NCBI GenBank assembly: GCA_965658965.1
Contig: CBFHVV010000023.1
Coordinates: forward strand, 1 to 43,091
DNA: 43,091 nt
Source of the DNA: Croceimicrobium sp965658965
GTDB taxonomy: Bacteria; Bacteroidota; Bacteroidia; Flavobacteriales; Schleiferiaceae
Reading direction: 5' to 3'
The notes beneath the pieces are model-generated. The model made no database searches, was not told the DNA's origin, and saw only the letters and a program-made list of their open reading frames with translations. The position numbers and the translations under genes were made by a program. Within the stretch, counting starts at the first letter, position 1. Every line of letters starts with the position of its first letter. This document shows positions 34,539 through 41,470 of the stretch, one piece after another.

Positions 34539-36056
34539 TTAGGGTTTTAGTACTATGTTTTGCAGGGCTTGAGCAGGCACCAGCGTTTTTATTTCGCGCT
34601 CGCCTACCTTAACGGTATAGCTTTTTGCACGCTCTTCTGTGTTTAAAAGGTATACTATAATGCTACCATCGGGGTTTTTCACAGCCGTAAGCATTATTGC
34701 ATCATCGGAGGAGTTAAAGCCAATTCTTTGCGCCTGAGGTTGGATAAATTGACTGAACTGACGGAGGATATAATACAAGGGAGTATAGTAAACTTCATCG
34801 CTACTGGGGTCAACCAGCACAGGAGCAACACACCAATTTTTGGCATGGTTTGGTCCACCTTGCTTATCCAGCACCATATTCCAGTCTATCCAGCCCGCTA
34901 CCCAATTATTTAGGCTGCCGATAATATCACGTGCATAGCGATAAGTGGGAACATAAGGGCTGTGTAAATATTTATCTTCGGGTTTGGCCCAGTCGTAGCC
35001 CCAGTCGGTTGCTTCTTTAGACCAATACCAGGCATCGTCTTGCCAGTGCGGAACTTCCGCGTCAACGCAGCCTTCTGTTTGGATAATCATTTTTTCTGGG
35101 GCCAGCTTATGAGTGTGCTGTAGTGACTGTGGAAACCAATCGTAAGTGCTGGTATACCAGTGCACGGCCATGCCGTCTATAAAAGGAGCGGCAGCCGAAT
35201 CCTGAAGTAATACATCGGCCCATTCTTCTAATTCTTCGCCACGGTTTTGGTCGTAGGCCATGATTTTAATATCCAGATTATCTTCTTCTAGCTGCGGCCC
35301 CAAATAGTTAGCTATAAAGTTGGCCGTTTCCTCGGGGGTAAAATGCATACTTTCCCAGTTGGAGTCATTGCCTAGGGGTTCGTTTTCCACAGTAAAAGCC
35401 CAAATAGGAATGCCTTCTGCAGCATAAGCTTGGGCATATTTGGAGAAATATTTAGCCCAGGTAGAGCGGTATTTTGGCAGGAGTTTGCCGCCAAACCAAG
35501 CCTGATTATCTTTCATCCAAGGCGGTGCGGTCCACGGTGAGGCCAATATTTTAAAGCCGTTTTCCGAAATGGCTTGGGCTTCCTTAATGGTAGGAATAAT
35601 ATCATCGCGATCTGCTGCAATGCTAAAGGATTGCAGTAGGGTATCATCGGGCACTGCTGCATAAGCATAAGAGCTTAGTGAAAAGTCACAAGAATTAATA
35701 TGAGTCCTGCATAGGCTGTAGGCTGCACCGTTTTTGGCAAAGTAAGCTTCTAAGACCTCCTTGCGTTTAGTAGCACTCATTTTTTGCAGAAGGTGGGTAC
35801 TGGCCTCGGTAAAGGCGCCGCCGAAACCTGCGATTTTTTGAAAACCTTGCTCGGGAAAAATCTCAATTCCATGCTCCGTGATAGAGTCAAAAAGTTTCCC
35901 TTGGGTCATTTTATCTCCGGCAGCAGAACTATTGTATATTTCTGCTTCGGTCGTTGTGCTATCCGGTTCGACTGAATTTTGGCAGCTTAAAAGCAAAAAT
36001 GGGAAAGCCAGTCCAAGTGAGATGATCCGGAAGAAAGTTGGTCTAGTGTAATTCAT
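34539..36056 (-). CDS. GH30 family glucanase, lipoprotein (likely beta-1,6-glucan branches)
   Basis: A lipoprotein with a GH30 TIM barrel. The motif GFGGAFTEAS opens the domain, the acid/base Glu is in FTVENEPLGND and the nucleophile Glu in IIQTEGCVD, and a beta-sandwich side domain closes the C-terminus (IMLTAVKNPDGSIIVYLLN). Bacterial GH30 members of this type include beta-1,6-glucanases and beta-glucosidases that remove the side chains of laminarin, which fits the neighbours, but glucosylceramidase-like activity cannot be excluded. The frame opens at 36068; the ATG at 36056 gives a compact signal MNYTRPTFF...LLLSC. Either start overlaps the end of the GH16 gene, implying translational coupling. 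Confidence 0.9.
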   Translation of the reverse strand: MNYTRPTFFRIISLGLAFPFLLLSCQNSVEPDSTTTEAEIYNSSAAGDKMTQGKLFDSITEHGIEIFPEQGFQKIAGFGGAFTEASTHLLQKMSATKRKEVLEAYFAKNGAAYSLCRTHINSCDFSLSSYAYAAVPDDTLLQSFSIAADRDDIIPTIKEAQAISENGFKILASPWTAPPWMKDNQAWFGGKLLPKYRSTWAKYFSKYAQAYAAEGIPIWAFTVENEPLGNDSNWESMHFTPEETANFIANYLGPQLEEDNLDIKIMAYDQNRGEELEEWADVLLQDSAAAPFIDGMAVHWYTSTYDWFPQSLQHTHKLAPEKMIIQTEGCVDAEVPHWQDDAWYWSKEATDWGYDWAKPEDKYLHSPYVPTYRYARDIIGSLNNWVAGWIDWNMVLDKQGGPNHAKNWCVAPVLVDPSSDEVYYTPLYYILRQFSQFIQPQAQRIGFNSSDDAIMLTAVKNPDGSIIVYLLNTEERAKSYTVKVGEREIKTLVPAQALQNIVLKP

Positions 36057-37281
36057 ATACCCGCACATAATCTAAAATGTATTGGTGACTTTCCCATTGT
36101 GGATCAATGCCTTTAGCGCCGCCCCAGCCTCCGCCTACGGCGAGGTTTACTATAATATTTTGTGGCTCAAAAAAGGGCCATTCCAATTTGTTTGCGTTTT
36201 TATCGTAAGTGTAATAACGTTCTCCGTCTACTAAGCCATAAATAACATCAGGGTACCATTCCACAGCATAGGTGTGAAATTCATCGTCCATATTGGGGAC
36301 TGCGATTTCTGCACCAATTTGGTTGTTTTGCTTAAAGTAATAGGCGCGTGTATGGCAAGTAGCGTGGTTTATTCCGTCGCCGGTGCTGTCGTTAATTTCA
36401 TAGCCAACACATTCTAAAACGTCAATTTCGCCACAGTATGGCCAAGATAATTCATCGCGATAGGAGTCTCCTAAAAGCCAGCCAGCAGACCAAGTGCCTC
36501 GACCGACCGGGATTTTCGCTCTAAATTCGATTTTACCATATAAGAAAGATTGTTTGCCTTGGGTGCTTAAGCGTGCAGAGGTCCATGGCTTCCCTTCGTC
36601 ATTTTTATGTGCTTCAATAATAAGAGTGCCATTTTCTTGGCGAGCATTTTTCAGCTTGGCGTCGGTGTAATACTGAGGTTCATTATTTCCCCATCCCCAA
36701 TTACCAACATTGTAGCTCCACTTGGTGGTGTCGGGCAAGCCTTCTCCGTCAAATTCATCACTCCATACTAATTGCCATTCTTCTCCTTCGGTACTTTGGG
36801 TAAGCGATTGCGGAGTGTCACGATGCTTTTTCATCAATTGGAAATTGAAGCTTTCAATTTTAACTGTGCCTTTAGTAAAATGCAGGCGCATTTGATGCAG
36901 ACCGCTATCTAATGGTGAACCAAAAACTTCGGCCTGCCCATCTGCGAAAGCAAGTTTACCAGTAACATCGTAAGTGCGGTTGTCGGTGTTTTTAATATAA
37001 TCCTCTAGCCAGATACGCGCATTGGTGTCCGCCTCACCAGTGAAGCTAATTTTATAACGACCTGCGGCAGGAATTTCAATGGCATAGTCGAGCCACTCGC
37101 CTTCTTTCATTACTAGTGGCTTTCCTTTTTCCTGCATAGCACTACTGTTGGTAAAGCTATCGGCAGCTATGTTTAGGCCTTTTTTGGGGTCTTCCCTTTC
37201 GGTAGATGTGTTTTCGGCTGCTGGTGGGTTGGTACAAGCAAAACATCCTAATACCAATGAGAGGGCAAATAATTGTCTCAT
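36043..37281 (-). CDS. GH16 endo-beta-1,3-glucanase with N-terminal CBM6-like module, lipoprotein
   Basis: A 412-residue lipoprotein (probable lipid Cys13, LVLGC). Residues about 36-150 form a CBM6-like module (EGEWLDYAIEIPAAGRYKISF, DSGLHQMRLHF), and residues about 168-412 a GH16 domain. The active site is CGEIDVLECVG with Glu285, Asp287 and Glu290, the same ExDxxE form as the laminarinase in the susC operon. WGNNEPQYY and GTWSAGWLLG match laminarinases. The CBM6-like module suggests tighter binding to polymeric glucan than its partner. The stop overlaps the GH30 start, and the gene begins 2 bp after the MFS gene. Confidence 0.91.
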   Translation of the reverse strand: MRQLFALSLVLGCFACTNPPAAENTSTEREDPKKGLNIAADSFTNSSAMQEKGKPLVMKEGEWLDYAIEIPAAGRYKISFTGEADTNARIWLEDYIKNTDNRTYDVTGKLAFADGQAEVFGSPLDSGLHQMRLHFTKGTVKIESFNFQLMKKHRDTPQSLTQSTEGEEWQLVWSDEFDGEGLPDTTKWSYNVGNWGWGNNEPQYYTDAKLKNARQENGTLIIEAHKNDEGKPWTSARLSTQGKQSFLYGKIEFRAKIPVGRGTWSAGWLLGDSYRDELSWPYCGEIDVLECVGYEINDSTGDGINHATCHTRAYYFKQNNQIGAEIAVPNMDDEFHTYAVEWYPDVIYGLVDGERYYTYDKNANKLEWPFFEPQNIIVNLAVGGGWGGAKGIDPQWESHQYILDYVRVYELH

Positions 37282-37283
37282 AT

Positions 37284-38849
37284 TTAATCTTTTGTTACAA
37301 GTTGCTTTTCAATTTCTTCTAAAGATTTGCCTTTTGTTTCGGGAATAACTTTAATGATGAAAATCAAACCAAAGGCGGCGAATAAACCATAGATTAAAAA
37401 GGTTAATGAATTACCTAAAACTTCGAGTTCCCAAGGGAAAATCCACTGCACCAAGAAGCTTACGGCGGAGTTGATAAGTCCTACAAAAGAAATAGCAATA
37501 CCTCTTATTTTATTGGGGAATAATTCAGAGAAGAGTACCCACATTACTGGCCCAATGGAAATGGCAAAGCTAGCTACAAAGGCTAGGATTGAAATTAGCG
37601 TAAGGCTGGTATTCATATTAATGGAAGCCTTAACAATATCAGCTTGATGATCTGCCAGGGTAGACGCATCTACATAAGTGGCTAAAGCCTCGGTAAAATC
37701 AGTTTCGCTAGTAAATACTTGGGCTTCGATACTGCTTAGGGGAGCACTGTCGAACTTTTCGGCGAAATTAGCAATCACCTCTTGGCTCACGGAGAATTCT
37801 GCCGTTTTAAAAGCGTAAGACAATACAAACATAGAAATGGCGATGCCTGCTACTCCAAAACTTAAGAGTGGCTTCCGCCCTAAGCGGTCAATAAATAAAA
37901 TGGCCAAAACCGTAAAAGCCAGGTTTACTAAGCCTACTAATATGGCCTGCATAAAGGAGGCGTCAGTTCCTAAGCCACTTTGTTCGAAAATCATGGGGGC
38001 GTAAAAGAATACCGAGTTGATACCAGTGATTTGTTGTAAAACGGCCACAACAATACCAATGGTAAGAACCAAGCGTAAACCAGGACGAAGGAGATCTTTA
38101 ATCTTAGCTTGCTCTTTGTTTTCCTCCTCGGCAATACTCTTTTGAATGCGATCAATTTCTAGCTTGGCTGCAGCTGTGCCGGCTACTTTAGCCATAATTG
38201 CTTCTGCTTCATCAAAGCGTCCGTGCATAATTAACCAACGAGGACTTGGGGGCACGAAAAAGAGGCCAAAAAAGTACAATACGGCGGGTAAGGTTTCTAG
38301 GCCCAGCATCCAGCGCCAGTTGTGTTCATTGAACTTTAAATTTATCGCCCAGCTTAAGTCGCTTTTTCCCAGTTGAAGTATGAGGTAGTTTGTAAAGAAA
38401 GCCAATGAAATTCCGATAACAATATTCAGTTGGTTGAAGGAAACCAGCCTACCCCTGAGGTCTTTGGGTGCAATTTCGGCGATGTACATTGGGGCCAAAA
38501 TAAGCGAAGCGCCTACGCCAAAACCACCAATCATGCGCGCAATTACCAGAAAAAGAAAGCTAGGGGCAATGGCTGAAAGGATGGCTGAAATAGCATAAAG
38601 AGCCGCGGCATAGCGCAAAACAGTGCGTCTGCCCAGTTTATCGCTGATCGGGCCAGCAATCATCATAGCAAGGGTGGCGGTAAGGGTTAAGGATGCGACC
38701 GACCAACCCAATTCTAATTTGTTGAGGTCAAATTCTGGCTCAATAAATTTTACAACCCCAGAAATTACAGAGGCGTCAAAACCCATTAAAAGTCCTCCGA
38801 GCGCTACTATTAGCGCAATCATAGAGACTAAGTTTCTATTTGTTTTCAT
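37284..38849 (-). CDS. MFS sugar transporter, sugar-porter family
   Basis: A 521-residue inner-membrane carrier with about 12 transmembrane segments. Sugar-porter signatures are GGLLMGFDASVISGVV in the first helix, SDKLGRR after helix 2, the QQITGINSVFFYAP motif in helix 7, DRLGRKPLL and the C-terminal PETKGKSLEEIE. A loop of about 70 residues between helices 9 and 10 (roughly 350-420) is longer than usual for the family. It probably imports glucose or short beta-glucan oligosaccharides from the periplasm. It lies 27 bp after the symporter gene and 2 bp before the GH16 gene. Confidence 0.92.
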   Translation of the reverse strand: MKTNRNLVSMIALIVALGGLLMGFDASVISGVVKFIEPEFDLNKLELGWSVASLTLTATLAMMIAGPISDKLGRRTVLRYAAALYAISAILSAIAPSFLFLVIARMIGGFGVGASLILAPMYIAEIAPKDLRGRLVSFNQLNIVIGISLAFFTNYLILQLGKSDLSWAINLKFNEHNWRWMLGLETLPAVLYFFGLFFVPPSPRWLIMHGRFDEAEAIMAKVAGTAAAKLEIDRIQKSIAEEENKEQAKIKDLLRPGLRLVLTIGIVVAVLQQITGINSVFFYAPMIFEQSGLGTDASFMQAILVGLVNLAFTVLAILFIDRLGRKPLLSFGVAGIAISMFVLSYAFKTAEFSVSQEVIANFAEKFDSAPLSSIEAQVFTSETDFTEALATYVDASTLADHQADIVKASINMNTSLTLISILAFVASFAISIGPVMWVLFSELFPNKIRGIAISFVGLINSAVSFLVQWIFPWELEVLGNSLTFLIYGLFAAFGLIFIIKVIPETKGKSLEEIEKQLVTKD

Positions 38850-38876
38850 AAAAATTGCTGCTGCCGCTAGGCATAT

Positions 38877-40511
38877 TTAACTAAACACTATCCAGATAAC
38901 TCCTATCACTAAAAAGAGACCAATACTTAAAAGTATGTTTCCCTTTTGATTTAGTTCAGAATTACCCCTTCGGTATAATAATGACTTGATTTTTTCATAA
39001 TTCGGTGCGCTCTCACTGAGGCTAACTCCTATTAAAATAAGAGTGCAAATAAGGAACAGAACAAGAGCAAAATGTAAGAAGTTAATCTCCACATACCAGC
39101 TTAGGCCTGCGGGTAGATGCGTTTTGTTTAATTCTAAAATCAACCTTGTTGCCCCTAAAACCGCTCCGCTAATTAGAGAGTATTTGGCTCCTTTGGCAGT
39201 GATTCGCTTGGAGAATACGCCGAGCAAGAATACCGCAGCAATAGGTGGTGATATATAAGATTGTATGCTTTGTAATTTTTGAAAGAGCCCGCCGTCTAAT
39301 AGATCTAATAGTGGAATCCAAGCTAAACCTAAAACTACTAAAACACCCGTGGCAATGCGTCCAACCTTAACTAATTGCTTTTGAGTGGTTTCCGGTTTTA
39401 GCCTTTGGTAAACATCTATGGTAAATAAGGTAGAGCAAGAATTGAAAACAGAACTTAGGGAGCTCATGAGCGCAGCGATTAATCCGGCAACAACTAATCC
39501 CCTTAAACCTGCTGGTAAAAGTTGCATGGTGAGCATAGGTAGAGCGGCATCGTAAATTACCTCACCATTATTGGTAGGGAAGCTAAAGTTAGCGCCAGCT
39601 TTTACGGAAAGAGCGTAAGCAATTAAACCAGGAACAACAAAGATGAATAAGGGTAACATTTTTAAGTATGCGGCAAAGATGGTTCCTTTACGCGCCTGGT
39701 CTATATTGCGTGCGGCCAAGACCCTTTGAACTATAAACTGGTCCGTGCACCAGTACCAGACACCTAAAATAGGAGCCCCAAGTAAAATTCCGGTCCAAGG
39801 AAAATCGGGGTCGCTTAAGGGCCTCCATAGGCTAGTATAAGTCGGGGCACTGAGCTTTTGTATTTCATTCCAGCCTCCCAAAGCTTCTAGTCCATAAAAG
39901 CTCAAGGCAATGCTTCCTCCCAGAAGGATAAACATCTGAATCATATCGGTGTAAACAACCACTTTTAAGCCCCCGAAAATGGTATAAACGCCGGTTGCGA
40001 CTACAACGATTATTGCTCCAGTCCAAAAGTCAATCCCCATTAAGGTGGTGAAAATGATTCCCCCAGCCGTAATGGTTAAGGCTATTTTAGTTATTACATA
40101 TCCCAAGATGGAAACCCAGGTTAGGTAATTGCGCGCCCAAGCTCCGTAACGTCTTTCTAAAAATTGCGGCATGGTAAATACACCGCTTTTTAAATATAAA
40201 GGGACAAAGAGCCAGCCTAAAAGCAAGAGCATAAAGGCAGCGAGGATTTCAAATTGCGCTGCTGGAAAGTCGCCAGAAGCGCCTGCACCGGCCAAGCCTA
40301 CTAAATGTTCGGAGCCTATATTGGAAGCAAAAAGAGAAGCGCCAATTACGAACCAGGAAAGGTTTTTGCCACCCAAGAAATAGTCGGAAGAAGCATCATT
40401 TTTGCTGCTTCTTTTTTCCTTTAGTATTAAATACAAAGAAACTACTAGAATCAGCGCGAAGTAAGCGATTAATACCGCGTGATCTAGAAAGTTTAGTTGG
40501 GCTTGGATCAT
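38877..40511 (-). CDS. Sodium/solute symporter, SSS family
   Basis: A 544-residue inner-membrane carrier of the SSS (SLC5-like) family with about 14 helices. Family segments are SDYFLGGKNLSWFVIGASLFASNIGSEHLVGLAGAGA, YTDMIQMFILLGG, WYWCTDQFIVQRVLAARN and LMSSLSSVFNSCSTLFTIDVY, all close to sodium/glucose cotransporters. In this operon it probably takes up glucose or a disaccharide released in the periplasm, complementing the MFS carrier. It follows the regulator gene by 22 bp. Confidence 0.92.
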   Translation of the reverse strand: MIQAQLNFLDHAVLIAYFALILVVSLYLILKEKRSSKNDASSDYFLGGKNLSWFVIGASLFASNIGSEHLVGLAGAGASGDFPAAQFEILAAFMLLLLGWLFVPLYLKSGVFTMPQFLERRYGAWARNYLTWVSILGYVITKIALTITAGGIIFTTLMGIDFWTGAIIVVVATGVYTIFGGLKVVVYTDMIQMFILLGGSIALSFYGLEALGGWNEIQKLSAPTYTSLWRPLSDPDFPWTGILLGAPILGVWYWCTDQFIVQRVLAARNIDQARKGTIFAAYLKMLPLFIFVVPGLIAYALSVKAGANFSFPTNNGEVIYDAALPMLTMQLLPAGLRGLVVAGLIAALMSSLSSVFNSCSTLFTIDVYQRLKPETTQKQLVKVGRIATGVLVVLGLAWIPLLDLLDGGLFQKLQSIQSYISPPIAAVFLLGVFSKRITAKGAKYSLISGAVLGATRLILELNKTHLPAGLSWYVEINFLHFALVLFLICTLILIGVSLSESAPNYEKIKSLLYRRGNSELNQKGNILLSIGLFLVIGVIWIVFS

Positions 40512-40533
40512 AATTTGCTTGGACTAGGGATAC

Positions 40534-41283
40534 TTAAATTTCGAAGGAGAAATCTTGTGATTTTAAACTCTCATAAGATTTTGTATCAAAGGAGTAAAGT
40601 CTAGCCGGTCGGTGGGCTACATTGGCCTGTGTTTCTTGTAGACCTTTTAATAGGCCCATGTTTAACATGCGCTTTCGGAAGTTCCCTTTGTCTAGTTTAG
40701 TATTAAAAATACTCTCATAAATAATTTGCAAGTCGTTCAGGGTAAATTTTTCGGGAAGAAGGTCAAAGCCAATGGGCTTTTTCCGTGCATCTGTACGTAA
40801 AGCTTCTAGTGCATCTTCGATAATTTCTTGGTGATCGAAAGCTAATCCCGGTAGTTCTTCTAGGTCTACCCAGTGAATATTATCGGCCCAGGAGGAAGCA
40901 TGTGGGTTATAAATATCGGGGTTAACTAGTGCATAATGGCCCACTGTTAAAACTCTGCCTACAGGGTGGCGATCAACCTTGCCATAAGTTTTGGTTTGCT
41001 CTAAGTGAGGGATGCTATCGATGCCTGTAAGGTCTCGCAAAACTCTTTCGGCAGCAGTGGAAATTTCTTCATTTGGGTAAACTAAGTCTCCGGGAAGAGC
41101 CCACTGTCCTTTGAATGGTTGCACCCCTCTTTCAACTAACATTACCTTTAAAGTGTTATCAATACACCCAAAAACGGCACAGTCTACCGAGAAGCCAAAC
41201 TGGAAGAACCTTTCAATAGGAATTTGATAAAACGAAACGTGATATTTGCTGGGAATATGGAGAGGGAATTCTTTGTCGCTCAT
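40534..41283 (-). CDS. NUDIX-type transcriptional regulator (NrtR/AraR-like)
   Basis: A 249-residue protein with a Nudix domain (about 28-165) and a C-terminal winged-helix domain (about 175-248; FTLNDLQIIYESIFNTKLDKGNFRKRM is the characteristic start). The Nudix box is degenerate: RVLRDLTGI (80-88) stands where catalytic members have REUxEExGU, so the first Glu is Val, the second Asp and the third Leu. Such proteins act as transcription factors with the Nudix domain sensing a metabolite; B. thetaiotaomicron AraR and the NrtR family are known examples. It is the first gene of the eight-gene beta-glucan operon, and a 17-bp palindrome lies 50 bp upstream of its start. It likely regulates its own operon and perhaps susC; the effector could be a glucan-derived sugar or sugar phosphate. 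Confidence 0.85.
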   Translation of the reverse strand: MSDKEFPLHIPSKYHVSFYQIPIERFFQFGFSVDCAVFGCIDNTLKVMLVERGVQPFKGQWALPGDLVYPNEEISTAAERVLRDLTGIDSIPHLEQTKTYGKVDRHPVGRVLTVGHYALVNPDIYNPHASSWADNIHWVDLEELPGLAFDHQEIIEDALEALRTDARKKPIGFDLLPEKFTLNDLQIIYESIFNTKLDKGNFRKRMLNMGLLKGLQETQANVAHRPARLYSFDTKSYESLKSQDFSFEI

Positions 41284-41310
41284 TTGTCTTTGGTCTGTCT
41301 ATTTGATTTT

Positions 41311-41318
41311 CAAATGTA
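41311..41318 (-). promoter_or_regulatory. Candidate -7 element of the NUDIX-PUL operon
   Basis: Read on the minus strand, 41318-41311 is TACATTTG, a match to TAnnTTTG. No TTG is found at the usual distance; the palindrome at 41333-41349 covers that position instead, as expected of a promoter controlled by a DNA-binding protein. Confidence 0.5.
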
Positions 41319-41332
41319 GAAAAAAAGTTGAT

Positions 41333-41349
41333 ATAGTACCTAGTACTAT
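41333..41349. promoter_or_regulatory. Candidate operator ATAGTAC-CTA-GTACTAT
   Basis: A perfect palindrome with 7-base arms and a 3-base centre lies in the 187-bp divergent region between the NUDIX regulator and the secreted repeat protein. It overlaps the -33 region of the leftward promoter. The arms ATAGT...ACTAT and spacing recur upstream of susC at 15534-15550. Confidence 0.55.
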
Positions 41350-41442
41350 TTTAATTGAGCCTCCAAGATTGTATAAGTGTCTGAAAAACAAGTATTAAAA
41401 TATTTTATCACCTTACTTATAGTTTTTTTGAATAAAAGACCT

Positions 41443-41450
41443 TATTTTTG
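41443..41450 (+). promoter_or_regulatory. Candidate -7 element of the secreted repeat protein gene
   Basis: TATTTTTG matches TAnnTTTG and lies 20 bases before the start codon. The only TTTG nearby (41427-41430) is 12 bases away, too close for a standard -33 element, so an activator may be needed. Confidence 0.4.
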
Positions 41451-41470
41451 TACAAATAATATTAAAGCAA

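Noticed and set aside
41427..41450. TTTG at 41427 as -33 partner of the TATTTTTG element
   Set aside because: The 12-base spacing is too short for a Bacteroidota promoter, so only the -7 element is reported.
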